From: Circinella umbellata
Taxonomy: Eukaryota; Mucoromycota; Mucoromycetes; Mucorales; Lichtheimiaceae
Length of the DNA stretch: 64,000 nucleotides
Assembly: GCA_025093555.1 (NCBI GenBank)
Contig: JAIWNF010000102.1
Coordinates: 27,406 to 91,405, forward strand
Direction: 5' to 3'
In this document: in pieces, positions 12,913-24,945 of the stretch
How the letters are laid out: each line of letters starts with the position of its first letter
How positions within the stretch are numbered: the first letter of the stretch is position 1
Notes under the pieces: generated by a model
What the model was told of the DNA's origin: nothing
The model's database searches: none
The model's input: only the letters and a program-made list of their open reading frames with translations
Position numbers and translations under genes: made by a program

Positions 12913-14722
12913 CTACAGTATTTCTACGTATACGTACATGTTGTTATTAAAAATTATGATACATACAGGTCTCCAAGCTTTACACCATTTCTCTCTTTTA
13001 GGGTACCAATATTGGTACATATAATCATAGAATTCAACATAACCATTTACATCGTGCCACATTGATTTAAACGAATCCTATAGAACCTCAAACAAATCAA
13101 TACTATCACAATTCATCAAAAGATTCAAAGAATTACGAGCTTGCCGTTGTTGTTCTTTTGTTTCATGTGTAGAATTTTCGACTTTGATTTTATAGAAATT
13201 AAAACAATGAGTTACAAGTTAATACATCGTACCAAAACAAATAATAACGTTTCATATATAAAATAAAACCAAATTCACTTACCATTTTTTTTATATGTTT
13301 CTCCCATGCTCTTTTAATGTGCCAATGACACAAAAGAACCTGAACAACATCACCCTATACTTGGTTTATAGCATTTATTTCAACAGGACTACAATCGATC
13401 ATTATAGACTTAGGGACAAAGTTGATGACACTTTTTAACCATTCAAACCAACTAGCAACAGAGACTGTGGTTTCCGAGTTTGTTATCATAAACCCAACAG
13501 GACAACCTTTGTTTGTATCAAGATTTTTGCAAACAATGGTAAATAAATAGCAACTATCAGAACTTCGAATAAATGATTTACATGTTTTATGTGTCGAATC
13601 AACACAAACAATATCCTGCCTTTGAAGAATCTAAAAAGAAATACCATAATAATCAATATCGAATCAATCATCAATTAACAACAGATCATTTTTACTTACT
13701 GGTTTTTGCCATTTGGATATCCAAGCAATTGTAAATCTATTATTATCTTCATCAATATTTGACAATACATCATATCCTTCATCATCAAGATACTTAAGCC
13801 AAAGACGTACACTATCTTTATCAAGTGCTGCTTTTTTTGAAAGTCGAGCAAGTTTTGTTTGAATGAGATTTTGGACGTCTTTATAATGAATAAGTTCTGA
13901 CACAGGCAACAAATTTGGGTTATTATCAAGCTATACATTTGTTTTTTATAACAATTAGTATTACATCATTATTATCATATATTAAGTTTACAAAACATAC
14001 GTAATCTCTTTCTTTACGCGTCAAACGCAATGCATTCTGTATAGCTTCCCAGTCCATATTTTTATCAACACGTTCAATAATCCATTTGCGAGCTTCTTCA
14101 GGTAAACGAGATGCAATAATACTTTCTGAATTTGTAGGATCATGATTATGGTGATACCAATAATAAACAGCTTCGTATGAATCATCTGAATACTTATACA
14201 AATCAATCTTAGCAGGACAATCAACTTTAGGAATCATTTTGGATGGATCACGTTTGCGTTTTTTGGAAGGAGATATTGATGATGATGACGACGAAGAAGA
14301 AGCACTTGATGCTTTACGAGGTTTTCCACCATGGTTACAAATAAAACGATACTTCATTTGATATACAGCAGGACGGCCAATTGTTTCTGACTTTTCATTG
14401 TTATTATTATCATTATCATTATTATTGTTGCTATTATTGATGCTGTTGCTATAGTTATTGTTATTATCATTGGTATTATTATTATTATCATTATTATTAT
14501 TATCATTATTATTATTATTACTTCGTTGCTTTGCCTAGGCTAAAACCATTACGAATAAATGTGGCATGATTTTGAGGAACTGTTTTAAACCATGACTGCC
14601 ATTCTTCTTCAGTGTTAAAGCTTTTACAAAAAGGATGTACGTCGTAATTGGGAGATAAAACCTAGTTCGTCAAGTAACGAACCTTTAGAGAAATGTTGGG
14701 GGTTTGAAGGAATGGCAGCCAT
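12913..14722 (-). pseudogene. MULE-type DNA transposase pseudogene
   Basis: Exon-like blocks on the minus strand encode, in order: an N-terminal piece (MAAIPSNPQHF, then a frame change to HPFCKSFNTEEEW); an Asn/low-complexity run; a FAR1/WRKY-GCM-like zinc domain (FICNHGG, CPAKI, WYHHNHDP); a helical segment; then the MULE catalytic core. The core has VDSTHKTC (first Asp), FMITNSET, MIDCSPVE (second Asp), LLCHWHIKRAWEKH, and a C-terminal YWYPKREKWCKAW block. Introns are short GT-AG (donors near 13988, 13700 and 13282). In-frame TAG codons interrupt the region after AINQV (about 13360) and after LFEVL (about 13078), and there is a frameshift near the N-terminus. The copy is therefore probably dead. 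The family inserts and excises DNA by a DDE mechanism. Confidence 0.72.
14396..14525. repeat. TTA/TTATTG low-complexity tract
   Basis: Trinucleotide-rich tract that reads as poly-Asn on the minus strand. It sits between the N-terminal piece and the zinc domain of the MULE pseudogene. Confidence 0.7.
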
Positions 14723-14812
14723 GGTCAAAGAGGAAAGTAAACAAACAAAAAAAAAGTTTTATAAAAATTGCGGATGTATAATTTAATTTACGTCACGACT
14801 TTCTGGTGATTT

Positions 14813-15150
14813 TTAGCTACGCCGTACATTGTTGGGAATTAATGCGTCATCTATCTCTTTTTCTTGTGAATCTTTCCAAGTTGAAGCTAAACCAGTATAG
14901 CCGATTCCAAAACTATTAAACAAGTTCTTTCTAATGCTCATTGGATGATCTTTTGTAATATTCATTACTTCAAATGAATGTTTAACACAATGACCATTAT
15001 GCCATACTTCTAATGGTTTTGTAATACCAATTCGTTCACTCTTTTTATCAGAACTAGCTTAACAAATATAATTCTGGATAGGTATTTCTTTAATATTTTC
15101 TTTATTACAAAAATATCTATTTATGGCTGAAAGCGTAGTTCTTCTGTCTA
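14813..15150 (-). pseudogene. retropepsin-like retrotransposon fragment (tentative)
   Basis: A minus-strand frame with good codon content runs from LDRRTTLSAINRYF to a TAA at 14813-14815, broken by one internal TAA near 15058. The segment VWHNGHCVKHSFEVM followed by NLFNSFGIGYTGL resembles the C-terminal half of a Ty3/gypsy aspartic protease (F-V core, then the IG.DLL..G-type turn). The active-site D[ST]G that should lie upstream is not visible. More coding-like sequence lies at 15240-15300. No LTRs are recognisable. It could instead be a fragment of an unrelated gene. Confidence 0.3.
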
Positions 15151-16480
15151 ACAAAAAAAAAGACACATTCTTTCTCTATAGTTGTATAAGTGTTTCGTCC
15201 TCTTGGTTCATATCTGTTTTCTTTTGATTCCCTGTCCTTGCTTTTTTGAGATGCCAGGATGTTTGTCAATTAACGCTTTGTCAAACTCGAGTAATGTCCA
15301 CAAGCCGATATCAGTTTTTTGTAAGAGTTCTATCAGGCTCTCTTACAACTGAATTATATAGATAATGGAAAGAGGCCAAGAGAGGATCATGCCGTCACCA
15401 CCCACCGAAATAGAAGACTAAGTTTGTCAGTACATGGTGGTACGTCATGGCCACACCATAATCCAGCCAGCCAAGGACCACGTCAACTAAAATATGATCC
15501 AAACCTGCATATGGTGCCATCAAGAGAAAAACCCAGGTCACACTTGTGAGACGTATAGAGGGTCTGAGGGTCTGTGAAGGGCAACACGAGTGACAAGAAG
15601 CAGAAATAGAACAGGCTGAGCGGCTCACTTTCAGCAACTGGTTGAGAACACAACTGATGATAGACTTCCTTGTAAGTTACAAATAAAGGTCACATTAAAG
15701 TTGAATACGATCTTAGTGTTTTGGAGAGTTTATATCCAGAAAGTGAATCAATTCGCAATCAACTGAAATATATCAGAAAATACATAAAGGTAAATTTCAT
15801 ATGAAGTTTGCATAATAATTGATCGACGTTGAAAGTTGTTAAAGTTTCTTTTTGTATTTAATATGTAAGAGTAAAAAAAATGTCGCGTTGGAATAATTCA
15901 AAGCCCACTCTCGATATGTATGCAATTGAGCAGTATACAAATGAGGTAAAACATTCGTAAAAAAATGGAGGGAGGGCCTTGTTTCAATTTACTCACGTAC
16001 AATATGATTTTCCAACTACGGCTACTATAGCAAGTGTTCGAAAGCGCAAGTCTTGGATTAGCCGCTCAATATATCAGTCAAAAAACAAAAAAACGAGCTG
16101 CACCATCATCATCATCATCATCATATATTGCTTCCAGTTCTAGAAAACAGAAGACAACAACAGTAAGACAATTACCCAAGCAAATTAAAAATATGAATAT
16201 CTTTTCTTTAAAGTTGATTGACCTACTCTTTGTGTGTATGTAGCAAACGGTAAGCAGCTCATCAAATGACGGTTCGGTCGAAGAGCAGTTTAAAGAAAAT
16301 GACAATATATTTATTAATCGAAAAGGCTCATCTGTTGGTACTATTATCAAGCATAATGCACTATTTATCCATTAAAAGTATCAAAGCCGTAGCTCATCAT
16401 TAACAAATCGCGAAAGGAAGATTATGGTGTAAGTAAAAATGAAATAAATAAACGACCTAGATTTTTTAATTACTGATCAA

Positions 16481-16715
16481 AGAGCATGCCCAACCGACTC
16501 CCCAAACTTTTTGCTAGATATAAACCCAGAATCAGTGCCGAAATTTGGCAATTGTGCAAATCACCCAACGGACTCCCCAAATTAAGAATTTTTATTTCAA
16601 GGCACAGAAAGGTGTTTGGAGATCAGCCAGAGGCTCCCGTTGGGGCAATGAATCTCCAAATCGGTTCTCCAAATCTAGCAGGTTTCTTTTTTCGGGAGTC
16701 CGTTGGGCATGCTCT
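16481..16715. mobile_element. 235-bp MITE-like element
   Basis: Terminal inverted repeats of about 21 bp, AGAGCATGCCCAACSGACTC at the left and its complement at the right, with one mismatch. CCCAACGGACTCCCC also recurs internally near 16565. The element lies inside an intron/exon border of the decayed gene. No target duplication is clear. Confidence 0.7.
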
Positions 16716-17639
16716 TAGAGTTGGTTTATCATCTGTGTTGGATCTTACCGATAAGTCAATGGAATCACAACGATCATTATTCACTGAAGAGGAGTGGAAG
16801 TGATTAACAAATTATTTCAATAAAAAGTACCACATCGAGCCAAAACCACTACCCAAGTTTCTTGATAGTGCTTGGCCAATTGTCGCCAATGTAAGTGTTA
16901 CAAAACTAGCTAACCACATGTATGACATGCTTAATTTTTTTTTTTTTTTTTGAAAATAAAGGTGTGTAACACATCAGTTACGCCTGGTCAAGAATACCTT
17001 CGCAAACTTATTGCTGACCCATCCTTGTCCAAAGAAAACCGAGATATTTTAAAGATGATGGAACATTGGTGAGGAATCATTATATGGAGTGGAAGAGAAA
17101 CAAGATATTGAATTCGTATTAATCTCTTTTTTTTTCTATTTGGTTTCTTTGGATCTAATAGTTTGGACTTGGATGGGGGTTGTCCAGTTTTTGTCGTTAA
17201 AACAAACAAAAAACAAAAATATACTGAAAACGACTGCTTTCGCATTATTTGGTCAAGATCATTCGAACTTTTGTTCAATTCATCAAAAGTTGTACGGATT
17301 AAAAGGTAATTTGTTGGTTATCTTATTGAGCACACACATAATGCGCAATACTGGTTTTTCTTACTCACACATACAATAAAGCAGAGAGTCGGTGCCTATT
17401 TTTAGTACTGAAAACAAGGCCGAGCTCTATCCAAATGACAGTAACATAATTGGCTTCAAGATTGATGCGCGTGTAGTTGTGGATGTTGACGACAACGGGC
17501 ATGATATTGTATCGGTAGAAGTAGCAAAAGGCTATCAAGTCGGAAACGTACTGTCACCGCTCGCTATGACCACATTTGATATAACGATGTTTCGATATAC
17601 AGTTGCGATAGTGCTCTTGGGGCCCAAGATAGATTGGGC

Positions 17640-17825
17640 GGTGAAAATCGTCCATTTTCTATAATGACATCCGCCTTGGGCATCATCGCTACCAGGCGCG
17701 AAGCGCCTTTTTGGGGGGTCAAGGGGGGGGGTTTACCCCCCTTGCGACGTGTTCTCCGTTGAATGACCCGAAGCGAAGCGTAGGGGCTCATTCAGCCGAA
17801 GCGAAGCGAGACAGGCAAACGCTAG
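17640..17825. mobile_element. GC-rich short insertion with hairpins
   Basis: A sharply GC-rich island inside AT-rich DNA. It contains GGCGCGAAGCGCC, a G-run/C-run hairpin (GGGGGTTTACCCCCC) and repeated GAAGCGAAGC. Base composition differs strongly from both flanks, and it interrupts the decayed gene. I read it as a short interspersed insertion of unknown class. Confidence 0.45.
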
Positions 17826-18632
17826 TTTACAGTATGAAGATATAATGTTTTAAAGTTTTCTTTTTGCAAGAAATATTAGATACATATGCGGACAAAAAGG
17901 TACATTCACAAGGGTATTTTCTCGTAATCGTTTCTCTTCAAAACGGGTTCAGAAGATGTTTTCTTGCTAACATTGTTTTCGATGGCTGATGTATGAACAG
18001 AAGCAATCTGCCATATATCTATGAATCACCTTACTAGAGATGGTCTTTACGTATACATTTCCCAACACAGCTTTCGTATGCTGATATCTGCATCAACGGA
18101 ATCATTACTCGAATTCCGCAAAACATTTGAATTTTTATATTCAGTCAAGGTTAGTATGTGCTTACTAGAAAGTTATAACAAGGTGAGAAAAGCATTTTGT
18201 TCGTTCTAACAGGTCTCTTTATTTTTCAATTCTTTATATTGGAATCATATTATACAATTAGCAACACGAGTGCTTAAATATCATACAAAGCAAAACGATA
18301 TTAGCCAAAAATTTGGAGAATTTAGAAAGGAGAAAACAAGCGATGATGATACTGATTTATGGACTCGTGACACTTGGTACACACCCCATCGTGATGATGG
18401 AAGATCTTCTGAACTACCGGCTCATTTATTCGGATTGCGTCGGCCGAAACCACTATTGGAAAAATTGCTGTTACTTGTCGATGATCAAGAAGATGTTGGT
18501 GATAGTGTGGAGCCTGAACAAAGCCCAACTAAAGAAGTAGATGAATTTGGATACCAGAAAGTAGAGTCAGGATGGTTTAATGTGTATACAGGAGAAACAA
18601 CCGAAACACATCCCTTACATTATACCGATTAA

Positions 18633-19157
18633 AGATAAATGGCTACTCGCAACTTATATTCAAGATGCCTTTTTGGAATTATTTTAGCGCTTTTAGCTCT
18701 TCTTTTTCTCCTCCCTCTCTCAAGATAATCCCAATTGATTTCTTTTACTACAATTGTTTGTTTCGAATCATCTAAATCACTTTAATTTTAGTTTTAAACT
18801 TCTCATTCTAATACATTGATGTGCATAATAAATTGACAATACTTCAATAGCATATATTATATATTCGGCATTTTATGACAAACAATTCACCAATTTTACT
18901 TTAACACCATACGCGTTTACTCCTTCTTTTTTATTTTTCTGGCTGTTTTTGGAAATAGCATCATTGATGAATTGTTCAGTAATTAATACGTACATAATAT
19001 ACCAAACGATTTGGATCGACTTTGAATGGTAGCCTACATAGGTAGGAAGTTACTATACCTCTTTTGAATCAGCCGATCGTTACTGTTATTGAGCACGCTT
19101 ACTTTATTAGCAGCACCTTCATCTAATTTTCTCGTTTGATAAACTTATTACAAATAA
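18633..19157. other. intergenic, no gene seen
   Basis: AT-rich sequence downstream of the decayed gene. No coding or repeat signal was noticed. Confidence 0.4.
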
Positions 19158-19518
19158 TGAGAATTGCTACCGGCGTACCAAAAGTGCGACTACGAGCGTA
19201 GCATGGAGGACCATTAAAACCATCCTCACTTGAACAATTACTTATGCTATAAAGTATGTAAATTAATTTCCACTTGCTATAGGTTTACATTGATTTACAG
19301 AAAATGGACCACTATGTTAGTTATGCTTTGTAAGAGTAGAATTAATAATAAAGTAGCAATTGAAAAAGGATGAAACAATAAAGATTAAAAATAACAGTGA
19401 AATAATAAAATGAAAATGAATCTCACTGGATGGGTGTTAACTCTGATGATAATGCTGGTATACTAGAGGCGTAGCGTACAATAGCGACTCCTCCATGCTA
19501 CGCCCTTGGTAATTCTCA
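19158..19518. mobile_element. 361-bp MITE with TAA target duplication
   Basis: Ends TGAGAATT and AATTCTCA are inverted and flanked on both sides by TAA (19155-19157 and 19519-19521). The subterminal GCGTAGCATGGAGGA is also inverted between the ends. A 3-bp TAA/TWA duplication fits PIF/Harbinger-type elements. No coding capacity. Confidence 0.6.
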
Positions 19519-19591
19519 TAATACGCGCTGAACTAAATTAATTTTGCGCTATGAGAAAGATTATTTTGCGTTGTCTGGGGAATAAACTTGT

Positions 19592-19828
19592 GTTAGTAAT
19601 TTTTGCGCCAATGATTTTTTGCGTCAAAATATTTACTTCCTTTGTGCTTATAACTTTATTTTCATAATTATTTCTAAAATAGCTCATATGGAATTCATTT
19701 ATGATTATTTTTAATGAAATATTGTTTAATATATTTCCTGGTGAGCCAATAAAAAATACTAAGTGCTTGGACATACATACTTCGGTGCAACAATTCGGTG
19801 CAAAATCATTAGCGCAAAATTACTAACG
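19592..19828. repeat. inverted repeat, arms about 31 bp
   Basis: GTTAGTAATTTTTGCGCCAAT at 19592 is matched in inverse by ATTAGCGCAAAATTACTAAC ending near 19828, with a spacer of about 170 bp. It may be another small non-autonomous element next to the 361-bp MITE. Confidence 0.5.
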
Positions 19829-19840
19829 CAAAATCACATT

Positions 19841-20372
19841 ATTCTAGTACTTATATATCTCCGCTTAACATTTTTAATTTTGGGTGTAAATAACTCTCTT
19901 CCAAAAGTGACGCAGTTTTTTTATTTCTTCAACTCTGGACGCAGCACGAAGTGCTTGAAACTTATATTTTGCATTGGACACTAGCTTTAATGCACTAGCT
20001 TGCATTTGTATTTTTTTTGCAGTGTTTTACTATATAATCCAGCTGGTAAAAGAAAAATTAGGTTTACTTTTATGAACGGGTTTTTTCTCAGATGAAAAAA
20101 AATGATTACACATTATAAGAATATTACAAATTGAAACATCACTGCAATTTTTCATAGCACCCGCACAATTCCTCCTAGTTCTTAAAATCCAGCAAGACGA
20201 TTTATGTAAATAGCAAGGCATGTAATGTTTTTGCCACTTTGAAGTTCATTACCACCGTGGAATATTATCAAATACCAACCGCAATTTTTTTTCTCTCGCT
20301 GAATAAATTGTCCAGTATACCATTCTCCGTTTCGTCAAGATGTGAATCTTGTTCGTTTATGACCTCCATGAA
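19841..20372. other. intergenic, no gene seen
   Basis: Short unsupported frames only. The sequence abuts the left edge of the 285-bp tandem array. Confidence 0.35.
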
Positions 20373-21938
20373 CATGGCCAGTGCCCAGCGCGTAAAACCG
20401 AGAAAGACCAGGGCAGACACGAAGACTTTGTCTTTGACCTGCTAGGAGTGGGAAGTAAATGGGTTATGGTTCTTTTTTGAGCTGTAGGTTATTTGCGTTG
20501 GTCATGTCGTTGTAGCATGCAGTTGAAATGACAGACTTGGTAAGCTCTTTGAAAATATCTTTTGTTAATAGAGTGACGAGTTCTGAATCTCATTTATATA
20601 TTGTGAATAATTCTAGGTATCCAAGTTGATTTGTATTACGGTACAACCGATAGCGACATGGCCAGTGCCCAGCGCGTAAAACCGAGAAAGGCCATGGCAG
20701 ACACGAAGACTTTGTTCTTTGATACTGCTAGGAGTGGGAAGTAAATGGGTTATGGTTCTTTTTTGAACTGTAGGTTATTTGCGTTGGTCATGTCGTTGTA
20801 GCATGCAGTTGAAATGACAGACTTGGTAAGCTCTTTGAAAATATCTTTTGTTAATAGAGTGACGAGTTCTGAATCTCATTTATATATTGTGAATAATTCT
20901 AGGTATCCAAGTTGATTTGTATTCCGGTACAACCGATAGCGACATGGCCAGTGCCCAGCGCGTAAAACCGAGAAAGACCAGGGCAGACACGAAGACTTTG
21001 TCTTTGACCTGCTAGGAGTGGGAAGTAAATGGGTTATGGTTCTTTTTTGAACTGTAGGTTATTTGCGTTGGTCATGTCATTGTAGCATGTAGTTGAAATG
21101 ACAGACTTGGTAAGCTCTTTGAAAATATCTTTTGTTAATAGAGTGACGAGTTCTGAATCTCATTTATATATTGTGAATAATTCTAGGTATCCAAGTTGAT
21201 TTGTAATCCGGTACCACCGATAACGACATGGCCAGTGCCCAGCGCGTAAAACCGAGAAAGACCATGGCAGACACGAAGACTTTGTTCTTTGATACTGCTA
21301 GGAGTGGGAAGTAAATGGGTTATGGTTCTTTTTTGAACTGTAGGTTATTTGCGTTGGTCATGTCGTTGTAGCATGCAGTTGAAATGACAGACTTGGTAAG
21401 CTCTTTGAAAATATCTTTTGTTAATAGAGTGACGAGTTCTGAATCTCATTTATATATTGTGAATAATTCTAGGTATCCAAGTTGATTTGTATTCCGGTAC
21501 AACCGATAGCGACATGGCCAGTGCCCAGCGCGTAAAACCGAGAAAGACCATGGCAGACACGAAGACTTTGTTCTTTGATACTGCTAGGAGTGGGAAGTAA
21601 ATGGGTTATGGTTCTTTTTTGAACTGTAGGTTATTTGCGTTGGTCATGTCGTTGTAGCATGCAGTTGAAATGACAGACTTGGTAAGCTCTTTGAAAATAT
21701 CTTTTGTTAATAGAGTGACGAGTTCTGAATCTCATTTATATATTGTGAATAATTCTAGGTATCCAAGTTGATTTGTATTCCGGTACAACCGATAGCGACA
21801 TGGCCAGTGCCCAGCGCGTAAAACCGAGAAAGACCAGGGCAGACATGAAGACTTTGTCTTTGACCTGCTAGGAGTGGGAAGTAAATGGGTTATGGTTCTT
21901 TTTTGAGCTGTAGGTTATTTGCGTTGGTCATGTCATTG
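20373..21938. repeat. tandem array of 284-286 bp units, 5.5 copies
   Basis: Units begin CATGGCCAGTGCCCAGCGCG at 20373, 20657, 20943, 21227, 21513 and 21799, and the last is truncated at about 140 bp. Two subtypes differ near the start (CCAGGGCAG with TTTGACCTGC, against CCATGGCAG with TTTGATACTGC) in the order A B A B B A. Similarity between units is very high. Each unit opens with an ATG frame starting MASAQRVKPRKT, closed by a stop after 23 (A) or 28 (B) codons. I do not recognise a known satellite or RNA gene in the unit. Confidence 0.92.
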
Positions 21939-23612
21939 AATCTATTGCTAAGGCTATCATAGTAAGCTTGTCAAATAATATTTTTTGATGTTCCTTTTCG
22001 ATGTACTAATGCTTTTATGTGATCGTGTCTTTGCGTGCTTGTATAGATATTCTTTTACTTGTATGGCGGATTGGGCAAGGCGGAGGCTCTGGATGAGGAC
22101 AAAATTATGATAGATTCCATGTTTTGTTTGAGTGCTTGGTACACAATGCAGCTTATTCAACTACATATGTTGATAAGGTAATGATTCTTTGTGTGTGTGT
22201 TTGAATTTACTGTAACATGGAACTGAGACTTTTTGTTAATCACGAGTGGATAACTGGCTCTATCTTTAAGATTAGGTGTTATTTAATTTCGACAATATTA
22301 ATATACAGTATTTTGGTATCAAGTTCATCCACATGGAAATTTCCTATCAGCAGCGGAGATACTTCAAACAAGCATCAATTTAATCTTTTGCCAGATAACT
22401 AAATATAGTTTTATACATATAAAAGATAGTATAATCCATGTCACATCAACAAAATACGAAAAATCGTATGAAACTAGAACTCTTGTAATATTTATGTTAT
22501 TATTAGTTTTTTTATTTAAATAGTATTTTTCATCATCTACTACAATATATTCAATGGCGCGACCATCGTTACACACATCTGTTTCTTCTCTTTTTACCCT
22601 TTGATTATTTTTTTCTCCAGGAAGTGTTGGAGCTTCATGAACCAGGCAAAAAAAAACATTGGCAGGGAATGTAGTATGTGTTCGGATGAAAATGCTACTT
22701 GGGTACCACGAATGAACAAGCAGATAAGGAATGATGGTCTCAAGTGCTTTCAATTTTTTTTCCCTGCCTTTATTATTGCTCTTGCTTTATTTTCTAAGCT
22801 TGGAAAGGATTCCAGGAAATCACCAAGGGAATGAACATTGGCACAGTAACCAAAGACACCAGCAGGCTCAGCACCATGTTCGTTCATATATTTATTTAAT
22901 TTTATAATGAAACATTACAACCATCTTGCATCCTTCTGAAGACGACATGTTTCCAACTTCTGAAAAATAGTTCAAGACTATATTGATTCTTTTTAATTAG
23001 TTTATATATACGTCTTTTTTTCTTTTCTTCTTTTATTGATTGAGAAAAAAAGTGAAATTTAAAATCAATACTAAAAGAATAGATTATTAGGAGGAATGAT
23101 GGTGGTAATAATATTTCAGTTCAATTTTTTCTTTGAATCCTACAAGATCGATCCATTTGTATATATATTATTTAGCATGAATATATGCAGGAAAATTATT
23201 CTGTCTTACCATAATCGGTTTGGTTGTGAAACTATAAGTGGTTGGAATAAAAGAGTCCACAACGTTTGTGAGTGAACATCGACATTTTTTTTTTCGTCCA
23301 TAACATGTTAGCTGGAAAAGCACCGCAGTTTTTTTTACCGCACCAAATGATGATTGTGCGTTTGTTCAGTTTGAATAAAAAAAAGGCCTTGAATTTGAAT
23401 TACTACTAGCTTAAGAATGAAAGTGTGTGATACGCCCTTGTACTATAAAACCTTTCAAAAGCGTTTTTTTTTCTTGACGATAACAAAATGTCTTCCTCCT
23501 TTTCGCTACACCCTTCAATATCAATATTTTCTTCATTCGGTTTTACTTTCACCTTTGGTATATCTTTTTACACACACGTTCGTTTATGACATACATTTGA
23601 TATCTCCTCTAC
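21939..23612. other. intergenic, no supported gene
   Basis: Several short frames overlap on both strands (22.2-22.8 kb) but none shows splice-consistent extension or a recognisable motif. Confidence 0.35.
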
Positions 23613-23614
23613 TA

Positions 23615-24367
23615 AGGTGCATCCTGACTTAAACCGTCAAAATATGGAGTGGAATAAGAATTGACAAAAAATTGTCAGAAATGAAGCTATGTTAATTTAA
23701 ATATTCTGAAGAGATGTTACGGACCAGTTTTTAGAAAAAGTCATTTTCCATTGAGATTTGTTACGTCAAAGTTTTGTCAATATATGATATTTTACTAAGT
23801 AACACCAATAATTCGAGAAAGGGATAAGCAGTGTGTAACCTATAAAAGTGGATGAATTATGGTTACACAAGGTTCGTGCTCTAATTTATATGTAGCTCCT
23901 AGCTTTTACCGTTCTATTTTTCTTCACTCAATAAAAAACAAATAGATATAAGAACAACAATAAAACTCAAAAAATAGTTGTTTTCAAATATTCATTGCAT
24001 GTAAATACTATCATCTATACCGAAAAAGATTCCAATCATTTCCAGGCTCTTGTTGAATAGCAACCAAGTAAAGTTATAACCCCATCTTCCACCTGACAGA
24101 AAATATTGGGGAAATATCAGAAATATCAAATGGTATTATGAAACCAAGCAACAGGAAAAAGGAAAAAGAATAGGGAAATTACTGCATATTTCTCAACATT
24201 ATACACACATGCACTATCATCTCTTTTTATCCTATTTTTTATAAAATATAGGACTTATCTATGGCCAGCAGAATTTTGATAGTCTCATTGGTGACAGTAT
24301 GATTACCCGTCGGGTGTTTAAAATATTTCAATTTTCGAAAAATGACGGTTTAAGTCAGGATGCACCT
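23615..24367. mobile_element. 753-bp non-autonomous DNA transposon, TA target site
   Basis: Perfect inverted termini of 25 bp begin AGGTGCATCCTGACTTAAAC and are flanked by TA on both sides (23613-23614 and 24368-24369). A TA duplication fits Tc1/mariner-type transposition. No transposase frame is visible inside, so the element would depend on an enzyme encoded elsewhere. Confidence 0.75.
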
Positions 24368-24767
24368 TACTTTTTTTTTTACCTATATAGCTGTGGATAC
24401 GTTTCTTAACAACTAGTTGAAGTTAGTAGAATAGCTTTTTTGTTGTCATTATTCTACCTTTTGGCTATAAACCAGGTTTTTGAATTCCGAAAATTACTGA
24501 TTGTCTATATCAATTGATCCCCCCCCCTTGCCATTTTAAATGGGCCAACCCTCCTTCTCCTCTAAGTTTAAGGCCACGGTGGCAGGAGAGTTAACGTATC
24601 TGATTAGAAAGAATTTGTAAGTAAATTAGAGTTTCCTTTTTTTCATGGCGTCATTTTTTATTAGCATAGTAATTTCATTAAGAAGAAAGAGGAGTTAGAA
24701 TATGGGTGAGAAAGAAAAAAAAACGATGAACAGTAGAAATAATGCATTTTACCTATCAATGACTTAC

Positions 24768-24945
24768 AAATCAAATAAGGGCATGGATATAAAGTAGTAC
24801 TATCCTTAGTAGTAGCCATTGCTAGTACATTTTGTAAGATATCGTTTTGAAGTTTATTGTCACCAACAACATAATTATCCAATTTGATTTGAAATGATTG
24901 TTTTTGTTGGTTATTTTCATAATTGTCAAAGTACACGAGAGCTCT
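24768..24945 (-). other. possible coding exon, unassigned
   Basis: A minus-strand block bounded by an AG acceptor (above 24945) and a GTAAGT donor (24767-24762) is open for 59 codons: RALVYFDNYENN, then VVGDNKLQND, then TTLYPCPYLI. It looks coding but I cannot join it confidently to neighbouring exons or name a domain. It might be a later exon of the F-box-like gene that starts at 25793. Confidence 0.3.

Larger units (their letters stand above)
15880..18632 (+). pseudogene. decayed multi-exon gene of unknown function
   Basis: ATG at 15880 begins MSRWNNSKPTLDMYAIEQ, then exon 2 from about 16033 (QVFESASLGLAAQY, Ser run) and exon 3 from 16244 (QTVSSSSNDG). Later blocks read SLFTEEEW (about 16776), YLRKLIADPSLS (about 17000), VVDVDDNGHDIVSVEV (about 17475), DGLYVYISQ (about 18040), and a C-terminal exon ending HPLHYTD at 18632. 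In-frame stops near 16375, 16803 and 17070, frame changes, a 235-bp inverted-repeat insertion and a GC-rich insertion all interrupt it. I do not recognise the family. The block structure suggests a former gene of about 500-700 residues. Confidence 0.5.

Noticed and set aside
13078..13360. TAG read as Gln (altered genetic code)
   Set aside because: In-frame TAG occurs only in transposon-like or decayed genes, whereas intact genes here all end in TAA with no internal TAG. Ordinary decay explains it.
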